A program made the position numbers and the translations under genes. A DNA stretch of 64,000 nt. Origin: Glebionis coronaria. Taxonomy: Eukaryota > Streptophyta > Magnoliopsida > Asterales > Asteraceae. Shown piece by piece: positions 11,935 through 23,661 of this stretch. Where the stretch lies: assembly GCA_025667525.1 (NCBI GenBank), contig CM046878.1:95929237-95993236 (forward strand), given 5' to 3'. Within the stretch, counting starts at the first letter, position 1. The number at the start of each line of letters is the position of its first letter. The notes below the pieces were generated by a model. The model had not been told where the DNA came from. It worked only from the letters and a program-made list of their open reading frames with translations, and did not search any database.

Positions 11935-12660
11935 GCCCGTTTGGTTCATTGAATATTTTTGATGTAATTATAATTTATTGAAGGAATTGTAATGTGAGTG
12001 AATTGTAATTTGAATTTTTAAAATATGTGAATTGTTTGGTTGACCAAATGTAATGTAATTGAGTGGAAATTTGTTTACATAATCTTGTTTGGTTTGAAAG
12101 AAATTGTAATTTAATTTTTACAAAATCGTCCATAAACATTTGTGATTTATTCGTGTGCATTATATACGTTTAAACCAATTTCTAAAACCACGTTTCACGA
12201 TGAAGTGTTTGCATACGCGAAAGCATAACACATATACGAAGGTATATGAAAGTACACGATTGATTCTCATATAATTGTTTGAAGTGCTATTTTTTCGAGT
12301 GGATTAGATATAACGGTATACACATTTACATATATGAGACTAGCAAATATAGAATCTAGATAATACGTTTTTAACTATGTTACATTCCCTGTATCTATAT
12401 AAATTCACGTTGTCTTTTGTTTCACTTTGAAAAACAATTATCCTTGTAACTTAGAAAAAGTTCACATCTTCAATGAATGCAAGTTGGTGTAGATTACATT
12501 GTAATTTCTAAACTTTCCTTCACTAAACTTATGTAATTGAGATTACATTAAAAGAGTGGGCTCAATATAATTTGATAGATTACAATTCTATCAATTACTC
12601 AACCAAACATCTTATGTAATTGGAATTCAAATTACAATTACACTAAATTACCCCTTTACT
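11935..12660. repeat. AT-rich MITE-like element (GGGCCCGTTTGGTT family)
   Basis: Starts near 11933 with GGGCCCGTTTGGTTCATTG and is rich in TGTAATT / AATTACA words. The right part (12590-12650) carries inverted forms such as CAACCAAACATC and CAAATTACAATTAC. A related sequence begins near 20276 (GGTATTTGGTT... TGTAATTGTAATTC). Ends and target duplication are not clearly defined, so class and limits are uncertain. Confidence 0.4.
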
Positions 12661-15600
12661 TCATTTAGGGGAATGAAAAATAAGGGAATAAAATACTATA
12701 TTTTTGTTGTGAGGAGATATAATAAGAAAGCAATATCATCCGTTCATTTTTATGTGTCTCTTATCCTAGCCATTGTTTTTGCTTGTCTTCCATTGGTGTA
12801 TCTCACCAGTATATGATCCAACCACTTTATATCTCATCCATACATTTTTTTTACTCATCTCATCCACCATCCATCACTTTTCTTTCTCTCCCACCGTAGA
12901 TTCATACAACCTGATCTGCACCGTTGCTTCATTGGAAATGCATAGTCTGGTATAATTGAATCCCATTCCCGTTATTTTAATACCCACATACACACACTCT
13001 CTCTCAAACAGCTAGATAGCTCTCTCTCTCTCTATCTCTCAAATAATGCAGATCTAATTTTGATCGGATCGATTTACCACGGATCTACTTTTGATCGGTA
13101 TATTGATTGTTAAACACGATCAAAATATGTTGTCACAATCATATAGGAAATTTCAGGTCAGTTTATGTAATATCTGATTTAGTTTCTGTAACATCACCTG
13201 CTTCTAGATCATCTCTCATTTTCAGATTTATATTTGCTAAAACTATTTTCTCACATCTTCTTTTAGGGTTTGCAAAACCTTGCAGCCATTCGATGCCACC
13301 GAATCCTTTGTTGCCGTCGATAATGGTGTGCGGCGTGTGTGGCCGGTTGGTGACGTTGGTCAGGTTTTGTAGTTACTTTTAGTGATGTTGGTGACCCTAA
13401 CTGGGTTTTCAGGTGACAGCTTAACCAATGGTTTTTACAAACGGACTGAAAATGCTAATTGTTCTCTTGAGGTAACTCTATTTTTTTGGGTTTCGATTGC
13501 CACGGTATTTATTGTTATGATTGCCAGTTGCTATTATGTTGGCCTTCGTTCAGTTGATTACGGCTTAATTTTTAAAAATATGCTGCCTTATATATATAAC
13601 ATAAGCTTTGCTTAATTAGTCATGACATATGTTCTGTGAGACTATCGTGATTGGCTATGATGATATTAAGTGGGTCGGTAAAGCTGTGATTGTTTAAAGC
13701 AATTAAAAATGACACTTATAAGATGCGAATGATGGTGATGTGGATTGTAAGAGGCTGTGATGAGTTTGAGGTTCATGAATAAAGTTGAGATCGACCGCAT
13801 CTTGGCGGGGCAACTTATTACGGTTGCAGCCATGGCGGATGTGTCCTCTTTATTCGACTATTACCCCTTCTGAGCCTATATCATGCTAAAATTGAACCAT
13901 TTGTGGGATATCATGGCAACTCATTTGGAGTTTCATCCGAGATGACACTTCTCTCTACCCGTGAATTATTATTCACACCTTCGGTGCCACCGTTCGTGGT
14001 GTGCGGCGATGCTGGTGGGTATTTGACGATTGGTTTGAAACAAGCTTCATTATCTGCTTATATGTGATGATAGTATATCGTCTGATAATGTTGTTCCCTG
14101 CTTAAAATTTCAAAAGCATGTTTGTAATTTTATGTTACTTTGGCTTCCTGGACTCCACACGATGGAGTGAAGGAAATTTTGGGTTTTGATCTATATAACA
14201 CCAGAAACTCTTCGATGCCGCCAAGCTCTTCGTTGCCGCCATTAATGATGTGTGACGTTGGTGATTGGTTGGTGACGTTGGGTGCCTTAGGTGGGTTCTG
14301 ATTGATTTATATGGTTCCTCAAATTTCGATGGCTGTGAAGGTCATGGAGAACCTTAGACAAACTCACTCCTAAGCTGAATAAAACATGTGCACGTATTAG
14401 TAGCAGTGTGCTTCCATCTGCACTCACTGTATTAGTAGCAGCACAAAAAAATGAACGCCGCGAAACTCACTCCAAAGGTAAATAAGACAGTCATAAAACT
14501 CATTTGTTGTTAACAAGGCTACGTAATGTTGCAACAAGGCTACGTAATGTTGATCTCCATCGGCAATGACAATGTCCTCGCGGTCCATTAATGACATGCA
14601 ATGTTGAAAGTGAATGGGATCAAATAACAGCGAGCTTCAAGGTGAATAACTTTTCCAATATTTATCTTTTCTTGATCGATTAGAAAATTTACAATCATGG
14701 GTAGTAGGCTAAACTTTTATGCATGGTTGTTGACTTTTTTTGTTTATTTTACTTCCTGTAGAAGCAACACTAAAGATGAGTATGAGAACGATGAGGGTAA
14801 AAGGCCTCAGCCTCTATCATCTGAGTTCTGAAGTTACATGTTCAGGCCTGTCATATGACTCATATCATTCAATATGGGTTGTGTGTTATCTTAAACGGGT
14901 AATAGATGTGATTATGGGTCCTATATTAAATATATGACGTCAAGGGAAGATGGAACCTTTATGATAATTGAATAAATGGCGTAAAAGATGAAAGCTTAGG
15001 ATAACTCAGTTTAATACTCTAAATGTTGCAAACACTCGGGTAACAAAGACTTAAAAAAAATTCTTTCAAGATTCACAGGTAACCCTCTTAGCACATTACT
15101 CTTAGTTGCATAAAAAGTTATGACAAACACTAGAGTAAAAAGAATTTTCCAGAAAAATGGCGCAAACATACGTGTCAAGTGAGTTGCAGAAATCATCGTA
15201 TTCTCTTTCTTTTCACTCATATTTAGATGAAACATGTGTAGTTTATATAAATGCTTTAGTGAGTATAGCATTTGTCATGAAGATTTATAGTATTACATTT
15301 TGATCTTTTATGTTGTAATCTCTCCTCAAATGTGAAAACCGATGAACAATATTTAGTGTCGTTTGATAAATACCATTTCTTAAAATGTTTCATAATCGCT
15401 TATTTTTTTTCAGGTTGTGGCGTTCTTGGCAGCCATGAATACCATGTTTAAGTTGATAAACTCACTGCCTCACACAACTCAACAATTGCAGCAACCGCAG
15501 CGAGAATGCTAACAGTTGAGCAATGTAAGTTTCTGGCATAAGTTAGTTTCTTTTTTGCTAGAGTTGTTAAACAATTCCTATTAGAGGTACCTAAAGGTAC

Positions 15601-16248
15601 TTAGGTTAGTTTTCAAATGCAACAACCAAAGGGCCGATGGTAAAGAACATAACTCCACTAAAATTGACGACACAACAACAATACGGCTCAAATGCTACTT
15701 TCTGTCTAAAGGTAATAATCAACCATCTTTACTCCTTCCGTTATCTTTTAAAAAAAACTTAGAAGGGAAGAGAGAGATTTAGTGGACATATACGTAATCG
15801 CAATGATTCAAAATGGGTGGCTTTCTTTAAACTTGAAACGTCGACACTTTGTTAGGTGTCTAAACTTCAGATACCGACACCTTCTATGACTACATCTTTT
15901 AAAGTTACATGTTAACCCATTTCCCCTGTGAGTTTATTTAATTCTTTTTTGTTAATGTTGACACAAGGTTAAACAAACACATGGGGATGTGTTGTAAGCT
16001 TTAAGGGTAAGGTAAAGATATGCAGTCCCAAACACCACCTTAATCGTGATCTTTAAGGAGATAATAGTCCCGGCTGTAAACTTTTTCGGTCATCTTCTTT
16101 TTAAAATAAAATCTATTAAAGCATGTTTCTTGAATATTATTTCTGAAGAACTCTAGTAAGTGTCAGTCTGCACTATATTTATCTAAGCAGTTTTATGCTG
16201 AAAAACTTATGTAGTATATTATTATCCTGTTGAATGCCGATGTTTATA
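12661..16248. other. Intergenic DNA with dispersed GTTGCCGCC modules and simple repeats
   Basis: No supported gene. It includes a CT microsatellite (~13000-13045) and related GC-richer modules with the words TTCG(T/A)TGCCG and GGTTGGTGACGTTGG at about 13285-13365 and 14211-14282, with a weaker form near 13978-14015. A similar module occurs near 63701-63775. A perfect 20-bp tandem duplication, unit AACAAGGCTACGTAATGTTG, lies near 14512. Short ORFs here have no domain. Confidence 0.5.
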
Positions 16249-16280
16249 TCTATTATACTAAAAGTATCTAGAATTAGCAG

Positions 16281-17614
16281 GTGTCTTTACCTCCAGGATT
16301 GCAACGGAGAGTTGATGCTCATCTAAGGGAATACCTTTCTCATAAAGCAAAGTTTATGAATGGTTCTCATAACAGTTTGTTTTCGAAGACAAGCAGCAAT
16401 GGTGGCAATGCTGAAGATGAATCACTCTTTGAGCTACCAGTGCTTCCTCCACAGAGCCAGTTGGCGTTGGAGAAAGTCCTTTCGCGAAGGAGTTTGCAAT
16501 TGCAGAATGAGCAACAAGCATGGCAGGTTCAATACCTTAACTGATTTGACAAGTTCTCAAAGATCTTTCTAGATGCCATTATTATGAGGAAATGGCAGAT
16601 TAGTTATTTGGTCCAGTTTTCAGCTCAATTGGACACTAACTTTCCTCATTTTATTATTACAAGGAGGCTGATTAGTGTATTTATTTTATCTGAAGCGTTT
16701 AATATTTACAAAAATTCATATAGTAATATGAAAAATACTCATTTGTTACAGGATTCTTCAGAAGGTTGGAGGATGATACAGCTCCGTTTAAGCCTCCCTG
16801 CTTACAAAGAGAGAGATGCTATATTAAATGCTATTTCACAGAATCAGGTTTAATGGTTTTTGATACCTTTAAAACCTTAATTATGAATCGTATTTAATAC
16901 TGTGAATGGATATCGAAATAATATACTTTTATTGGCTGTTATAATACAATCTTGATGCAGAGTACTTTTATAGGTTGTTATAATCTCAGGTGAAACGGGT
17001 TGCGGTAAGACAACACAGATTCCCCAGTTTATCTTAGAATCAGAGATTGACGCTTTACGTGGTGCCACATGTAGTATCATATGTACATAGCCTCGCCGCA
17101 TATCCGCTATGTCTGTCTCTGAAAGAATTGCCACTGAAAGAGGGGAGAGATTGGGTGGAACTGTATGTAACTTTACCCTCGAAACTTTTTTCTACATCGA
17201 TCTTATAGATTAAACCTGTATTCTTAAAGTTGTTCTTTTGTCTTACAGGTTGGATATAAAGTTCGATTAGAGGGTATAAAAGGAAGAGATACACGTCTAC
17301 TATTCTGCACCACGGGAATTTTGTTGAGAAGATTACTGGTTGATAGGAACTTAAAGGGTGTTACACATGTTATTGTAGACGAGATTCACGAGCGTGGCAT
17401 GAACGAAGGTACATATTTATACAAGTTCAAAACTGTGGATATTATTTGCAGGCTTAATAATTATAGGGCTTGCCCTTTTACAGATTTTCTGCTTATTGTT
17501 CTGAAAGAACTACTTTCGCGTCGGCCAGACTTGCGGCTTGTTTTGATGAGTGCCACTCTGGATGCAGACCTATTTTCATCCTACTTTGGTGGTGTTCCAT
17601 TAGTCCAAATTCCG
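16281..17614 (+). pseudogene. Captured DExH/DEAH-box RNA helicase fragment (DHX36/DExH3-like), five exons
   Basis: Exons read at 16281-16526, 16752-16847, 16974-17162, 17249-17408 and 17484-17614, each bounded by AG and GT and kept in phase. They encode the pre-helicase segment (VSLPPGLQRRVDAHLREYL), motif [10 protein letters not shown], motif Ia region PRRISAMS, motif II DEIH and motif III SATLD. The C-terminal helicase domain is absent. A TAG at 17088-17090 replaces the codon before PRRISAMS, which is Gln in the family, so no full product is possible. Retained introns show DNA-level capture rather than retroposition. The donor would be a host gene of the DExH3 group that unwinds RNA or G-quadruplexes; this copy is not expected to be functional. 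Confidence 0.85.
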
Positions 17615-18759
17615 GTAATACCATGGTTATATTAAGGAGGTGGCAAAATGGCATTTTTGGTAATTGTTAACATGAGTGGGGCTGTACGAACCAGATTTTT
17701 AGTCCCAAGTTATAATTATATAATGTTTTGAAACTCAACACAATTTTAAAAAAAACTGACATGTGGGATGCTGCAATGAGACCATTGTTGATGGTCATAT
17801 TTTTAAGATTTACTTTTCATCGAGCGTTTTTTGTAGTTTATTAATTTATTTTCTCTTTCTGTCAGATTGTTTCTGGGTAGGCTAAAGACCGACGAATATG
17901 TTTCTAAAACTTTCACCCGTAATACAGTCTGTGAGTGTCTTTTTTTCTAAAGCAAAAAACCGGATTGACTGCATCTAAAAGATGGAAGATACTCACCTTA
18001 TTGGTTTGTTTGACTGTTAATAGGTGTGTTTGGCTGCTAAGATAAGGGTGGCTTTTGGCGATGACATATGGGCAGCTACAAGTGGGGTTGGCTACTAAAA
18101 TGCGGGTGTTGTAGTGTGCTGAACCGATGGCGGAAATCTGTGTGTTTGGGTGTTCAGATGGGTTGGTTTGGAGTGCTAAAACGAGGCCTGAAGCGGGTGA
18201 CTTTGTAGTGTTGAAATGCGGTTTGCAGTGGGTGGGTTTTGGGTACTCGAATGGGTGGCTTATAGCCTGCGATCTAGATGCCCCAATGGTAAAGCGAGCG
18301 AACTACAAGAGAGATACAATTTATCCTGGATTTAGTTTTTACCAACTGCCAACATATCCACTATTACAAATAATGTAACAGACCAGTAACTATATATGTT
18401 GGTTGGTACGGTTCATGTTTTATGCGAACCACGTTAGTCCAGTATTCCATTGTAGTCGCTGAATTTAAGCAAAAGAATAACTGATGGTGGAGTAATGACA
18501 CCTGCTGTATTTATTTCAGGCTTAATATCACATACTTTTAAGTACTACAGATTAGCTTCCCATATCATACTAATATTATTGGAGGTAACAAGTGTGGCAC
18601 AATATTCCTTAGCTTATGAATTACAAAATAATGTATTACCATGAGAGAAATGCTCCATGAAAATCTAATGTTCTTACTGTATTATAATCACTTATGTATC
18701 TCTTTCTCCGTTCATACAGACCTCCAAACTTTCTGTTTTTACAATGCTGCCTAAAATGC

Positions 18760-18790
18760 CCCGCTGCGGAGCGCGGGCATTAATCCTCGT
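18760..18790 (+). other. Helitron 3' terminal hairpin and CTCGT end
   Basis: 5-bp GC stem CCCGC/GCGGG with an 8-nt loop, then GCATTAATC... to CTCGT, followed by T. Spacing and composition match plant Helitron termini, although CTCGT departs from CTRRT at one base. Confidence 0.75.
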
Positions 18791-19117
18791 TACAATTAAT
18801 TCGGTGAATCAAACGCGCACTCAAAAACTGACGGTGGAGCCAAACGAACAAAATAAAGAATATCAATAACCAAGTAATTCGAAACTAAATATACGAACTC
18901 TACCTTTTTCCACCTAGTCGATTTTTTTTTTCTCTTCTTTGTCTCGAATCAACTTATTTCTCGTACAACTTGTTAAATAATTCAAATAGACGGTACATAC
19001 AAATACAAACAAACTAAGAAAAAGAAAAAGCTTTATTAATCTCTATTTAAAGAACAAATGATCAAAAACATAACAAACATACCAAAACATAACAAATTTA
19101 AGCACAAAATACACATA

Positions 19118-20190
19118 TGTGGTTTATAAAAAGTGTGGATTACATCTCTCGTCAATAATTCGGACATAATACATCAAACCGTTACATACTTCGTTCACGA
19201 TACATCTTTTGAACGGATGATGTAAATATTTTTCTTGACAAGTACTAACAAGTTTTATAAAGATGGGTATTATTGTCTTTTTACTTATAGAGGGATGTAT
19301 TTTGCATTAAAAAAAATAATTTTAATTTTTTGCTAGAAAAAAATGTTTTTTTATCGAAATAAGAAGTTTAATTTTTCGAAACCACTTTTTTTGAGAAAAA
19401 CATAAAATTATATTATCTACGAAAAAAGTTTACTACATTTAAAGGAAAAAAATATATATTTAAAAAAGTAATTTTAAAAATTTTCAAATAATGTTTAATA
19501 ATTTTCGAAACCATATTTTTTACATTTTTCAAAAATTAAAATATGTTTTGAAAAAATAAAATTATATTTTAGTAAAAAAATTTAAAACTATTTACACAGT
19601 AAAAGAATTAATATTTTTTACCTAATTTTCGATTTTTTTTAAAAGGTTAAAAATAACAATAAATTTTTCTTTCTAAAAAAAGTAAAAATTTGAAATAGTT
19701 TAAATGCTTATTATACATTTTTATCTTTCTTCATATTTTTTATAAGTAAGAAGAACTTAAAAAGAATTTACGTTTTAAGATTAAAATTTAACAAAATTAA
19801 CTAAATAAAAATAATAATTAATTTTTTACAGAATTTAAAACCTTTTTCCGAAGAAAATATAATTTTAATTTTTTATATGGTTTTGAAAATATTAAACTTC
19901 TTTTTTTTGAAAAAATAAACTTTTTTGTAAAAGAATTAAAATTATTTTTTTTAAATATGTTTTTTTTCAAAAAAAACAATTTGAGTTGAGTGCAAAATAT
20001 ATCCCTCTATAAGCAAAAAGATAAGAATACCATTCTTTATAAACCCTCTTTAGTACTTAATGAGAAAAATATATGTATTATCTATTCAAGGGATGTATCG
20101 TGCACAAAGTATGTAAGGTTGAATGTATTGTATCTGAAGTATTGACGAGAGATGTAATTCACACTTTTTGTAAACCATAAGAATGTATCT
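19118..20190. mobile_element. Foldback element with ~210-bp inverted repeats
   Basis: The left arm (19118-19320) and right arm (~19985-20190) are inverted copies at roughly 75-80% identity. They share TGGATTACATCTCTCGTCAATA-like, TACATACTTYGT, CACGATACATC and CTTATAGAGGGAT words. The centre (19320-19985) is extremely AT-rich and non-coding. Similarity continues weakly a further 20 bp outwards on both sides (ACAARATACA), so the true ends may be near 19095 and 20210. I found no convincing target duplication. It could be a MULE-type or other long-TIR non-autonomous element. Confidence 0.7.
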
Positions 20191-20270
20191 TGTACATCTC
20201 TCCAAATTCAAACATAAAAAAAATAAGAAAACCGACAAGCCAAACAAATTAACAAAACGAACATGAAGGG

Positions 20271-20720
20271 GTATTTGGTTCTCCGAATACCATGTAATTT
20301 GATGTAATTGTAATTCAAATTACAATTACATAGATTGTTTGATTGGTTAATGGATGTAACTGCAATAATTACACTATACCTACCTTTTTTATGTAATCAT
20401 AAATACTACTCCCTCCGTCCCAAAATTATTGTCACCAGACAAGAATTACACAGTTTAAGAAAAGTACATTTATTACTGATTTCTCTCTCTTACTTTTTAG
20501 CATAATGACAGTTTTACCCTTAGCTAATTAATTAATTCTTCTTTAAAATTTGTAATAATAATTTCAATTAAGGATAATATAGTAAATTTATCAAAATTTC
20601 CTATCTATTTTTAGTATTGGACAATAATTTTGGGACAACCCAAAATAGAAAGATGAACAATAATTTTGGGACGGAGGGAGTATCATTTTTGTGATACAAA
20701 GTTCAAATTACAAAGGAATT
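20271..20720. mobile_element. AT-rich MITE-like element split by a Stowaway
   Basis: Begins near 20276 with GGTATTTGGTTCTCC and the TGTAATTGTAATTC word pattern seen in the element at 11935. It is interrupted at 20407 by a Stowaway MITE. The right part resumes at 20683 and includes TTCAAATTACAAAGGAATTC. Ends are not precisely defined. Confidence 0.4.
20409..20680. mobile_element. Stowaway MITE (Tc1/mariner type), 272 bp
   Basis: Near-perfect terminal inverted repeats CTCCCTCCGTCCCAAAATTA and TAATTTTGGGACGGAGGGAG, flanked by TA on each side (20407-20408 and 20681-20682). CTCCCTCCGTCCC ends and a TA duplication are diagnostic of Stowaway elements. No coding capacity. Confidence 0.95.
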
Positions 20721-22056
20721 CACACATATTTATAAAAATGACCTAATATATGTCATTTTTCATATCCTTTTATCAGCTTTTTAATTTAAAGTTCGATTGG
20801 TTTAAAGTCGGGGTTTACTTTGTGTGTGAGTTTTTAAGGCTGTGGGAGAGGGAAGAAAAACAATACCGTTACCTTAGCGCCACATCAGTTTTCCTTTTTT
20901 TTTTTTTTTTGGTAATCGTAATTTCTCATTGGCCGACTAATCCACAGAGTTTGAGCCTACCGTCAAAAACTCACATTTTAAGGGTACTAAGAAAAAAAAA
21001 CTCACCTCCACTTCGCTTTTCCACAATCACTTTTGTTTTTTATTAATTATTTTTAAACTAATAAATAAATAAAATAACTGAACATATATAAAAAAATGTA
21101 TTAAGGCTTTAGAAACGCACAAAATCAGCCCAAAAGATCCGAACCATTTTTGATTAATTATTTTTAATTTAAAAAAAGCTTTAGTCCAACCCACCAATAT
21201 TCAAACCATTTTAGTGTACACATAACGAAAAAGCATCAGCAGTGGTTTTTTTTTTCTCAACCACCTAGCCTTCATCTTCGTTTACGAGTAATAAACACAA
21301 AAGCATCAGCAGTGGTTTTTTTTTTCTTTTGTTTATAATCTATCAGATGGGGCCCACACAAGTGTTTATACCGATGTATAGGAAACTTACCGGTAGTGAG
21401 TTTCAGTAGCGGATCCAGGACCATATCTAAGGTGGTTCTTTTATAAATATTTCGCACAAAAAAATCGAGTAGTGAAAAAGTCAAACGATCATCGGGTTAA
21501 TCTTTGTCGGGTCAAATATAGTATACCGTTGTAAAGAGAAATTAAGGTTGTGTCGGGTCAAATGACATGATTAATGGTATATCTCTTTTGTTAGTGTAAA
21601 ATTAAAATACATGTTATATTAGTGAGCAAGTTAGAGAAAAAAAGTCTTTGATACATGAGTATAAGTACACCAACAACGTAAATTGTAAGTTGCAACATTC
21701 ATCCGATTATAACAAACGCAATTATTTTAAATAAATTTAAAACTGTTGCACGTGGGCGGACCTACATGGGGCTACACCTTATTGTAGATCACGAAGGGTA
21801 ATTTTTTTTATAAAATAAGTTTTTTTTCGATACATGCAACGCCTATTTTTATCTATTGTGAAGCAACTTTTGTACAAATAAATATAAAAAATATTTGTAT
21901 AACACCCTATTATAAATCCTGACAGGTATATAGAAAAAAAAAGTATTTTGATAGTTTGGATAATTTAATTACTTTATATTAGAGTATAAAACAATAGAGA
22001 AAAATCTTTGTGAATACCATAGAGACAAAATAAAAAATGTATCAAAGAAATTTTGA
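20721..22056. other. Intergenic DNA; degraded MITE copy near 21753-21920
   Basis: No gene. A 10-T run near 21255 and another near 21316 share the flanking words AAGCATCAGCAGTGG, a short direct duplication. The segment 21753-21920 resembles the hAT MITE at 9283 (GGGCTACACC, CACGAAG, ATGCAAC). Remaining sequence is AT-rich and unassigned. Confidence 0.45.
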
Positions 22057-22065
22057 GTTTAACTT
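22057..22065. other. Left target-site duplication of the giant MULE
   Basis: GTTTAACTT, matching TTTTAACTT at 59727-59735 in 8 of 9 positions. A 9-bp duplication is the Mutator superfamily length. Confidence 0.75.
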
Positions 22066-22265
22066 GCGAAATTTACGCACAGGGCCATAAATGGCTGTTG
22101 TTTTCTTGCAGAGGCCATGAAAAACTAGGTATTCTAAAATGGCCTTCATGCTCGGGAGAAAGGAAAGACGAGGTACTTTTGGCCACGTGTCACGCTATCA
22201 TCCGTGTAAATTAAAAAAAAAAGCCTCGTTTTCATCGAAGGGACAAAGCCACTGTTTGTGTCAGC
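22066..22265 (+). repeat. Left terminal inverted repeat of the MULE
   Basis: About 200 bp, aligned by eye at roughly 90% to the reverse complement of 59529-59726, with one or two indels in an A-run. Weaker similarity continues to about 22349, including CCCGAGCTTCATTTT, which is also present at the inner edge of the right repeat. It contains the G-box-like word CACGTGTC. Confidence 0.9.
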
Positions 22266-22349
22266 TAGTGGCGGGACCCGGCTATCAGGCTCACTATTTA
22301 ATACTGACAATTTTTATGTCGTTTTTATTTTCTCCCGAGCTTCATTTTT

Positions 22350-22897
22350 GTTTTTTTTTTTTGTTTTTGACTTTTGTAAATTAATAAGTTTAACAAATGT
22401 TTAGAAAGTTAGTAAAAACCGTGTGTATCCCCTACTTTGCGCATGTTTGGTTTATCTTTACGATTTTATTTAACTAAATTTTTTTGGCATTTTGAGTAGT
22501 TTTTAAAGAGCTATTCATGTAGTTATAAAGCCAAAAAAATATAATTGCCATATTGAATACTATATTAATGGGCAAAGTATGGCACTCGTGATTTTTTTGA
22601 TGAAAAAAAAATTGTATAACGTTAAAAAAGAAAAAAATAATAAAGAAAAGAAAAAAATATTATGTTTAAAAAAGAATATATACTAATTTCCTGTACATGC
22701 ATGGTTGAGATATATGTTACGATATATTTAGAATTGCAAATTAGTATTTAAATACTATAATTTGCAAAATGATAAAACATTAATTACTCGATACATTCAG
22801 GGTTGTTTTAAAACATAATATTATTAGAATTACTAAAAACAACGGAACACACAAAAGATGAAAGTAAGAAGTTAATGTTGTTACAGGATTGGATAAT
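22350..22897. other. AT-rich spacer inside the left end of the MULE
   Basis: No gene or repeat recognised. It is the downstream (3') flank of the minus-strand gene ending at 22898. Confidence 0.6.
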
Positions 22898-23215
22898 TTA
22901 TATCGATCTGTAGTTACGAATTAATCGTTCCTTCTTAGCAATAGTTATAATCAAATTTTTTCTTGCTTCATTCAAGTTGTCATACATACGTTGATCTGCT
23001 TCTTGAGCCATAAGAAGTGTATGCAACCCGTAACTGGTAACTGTTGTCATTTGCATAGACTCCACCAACCTAATTCGTGGTTCACGTGCACGCATTCGTT
23101 GGAAGTAACAATTCAATTCTGTCACCAAATTGTGTGCAAGTGTGATATCATGTTGTAGATCCCTTTCTATGCTCTGAATAACATCTGTTCTAAGTTGATT
23201 TGAAGAAGCATCCAT
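22898..23215 (-). CDS. Small helical protein of unknown function (MULE cargo)
   Basis: 105-codon intact ORF. The protein is predicted mostly alpha-helical, with a repeated charged/hydrophobic pattern and paired segments MRAREPRIRLVESMQ and EADQRMYDNLNEARKN. It has no signal peptide or membrane segment. I do not recognise a family. A TATA-like sequence (minus-strand CTCTATATATATC) lies at about 23272-23290, some 60-75 bp before the ATG. Further upstream is a copy of the element's shared module (TACTCGGGAAA at 23430, then TTGTCAGTGA at 23462). Position next to the left terminal repeat recalls the second gene of maize MuDR, but no sequence similarity to mudrB is claimed. Confidence 0.65.
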   Translation of the reverse strand: MDASSNQLRTDVIQSIERDLQHDITLAHNLVTELNCYFQRMRAREPRIRLVESMQMTTVTSYGLHTLLMAQEADQRMYDNLNEARKNLIITIAKKERLIRNYRSI

Positions 23216-23427
23216 ATTATGTTAGTGTGGGAGAAATATTGTTTGTTTATTGTGTGGGTTAGAGATTAACTTGAAGATATATATAGAGACTATGAATATG
23301 TGTAGTTGCTATCACAGCTTTATAATAATGATATCAGAATTGCTTCAAATAATTTGAGAAAAATGGTCCACGGATTCCTTGACATTTAAAGCAGTGAAAG
23401 CATGTGCCCATCCAGCTAAGGCAATGA

Positions 23428-23485
23428 TATACTCGGGAAAAATCATATGAGATGAACGACATTGTCAGTGATTTGATGTACTAAT
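23428..23485. promoter_or_regulatory. Shared MULE promoter module, single copy
   Basis: ACTCGGGAAAAATCATATGAG followed by ATTGTCAGTGATTTGATGTA. In the same order the 80-bp repeat at 52925 has ACTCGGGAAATAATCC...TGAGA then CTGTCAGTGACTAGTCTAAT. It lies about 215-270 bp upstream of the ATG at 23215. Confidence 0.6.
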
Positions 23486-23661
23486 TTAGATATTCGAATC
23501 AAACAAATGTCATAGTACATGTGATGAGTAATGTAATAATATTCGCATGACATTTGATACATAAATAAAATAAAAATAATATATTAAACATTAAACTTTG
23601 CATATTACAAAGACAGTTTGAATACTACTAACCGATGATGTAGTACTACTAACAAATGATG

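Larger units (their letters stand above)
16249..18790 (+). mobile_element. Non-autonomous Helitron carrying a captured DEAH-helicase fragment
   Basis: The left end TCTATTATACTA resembles plant Helitron 5' ends (TC start, TCTATACTA type). The right end has the hallmark hairpin CCCGC-TGCGGAGC-GCGGG (18760-18777), followed 8 bp later by CTCGT at 18786-18790, one base from the CTRRT consensus. It lies between A (16248) and T (18791), the AT target of Helitrons, with no target duplication. It encodes no Rep/helicase of its own. The first captured exon begins only 32 bp inside the left end. Between 17700 and 18740 there is only degenerate GGTG-rich non-coding sequence. Confidence 0.75.

Noticed and set aside
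18127..18378. 83-codon ORF in the right part of the Helitron
   Set aside because: Lies in degenerate GGTG-rich repeat DNA and has no recognisable domain.
22139..22384. 81-codon ORF, and its counterpart at 59494-59694
   Set aside because: Both lie in the MULE terminal inverted repeats and are not conserved in frame.
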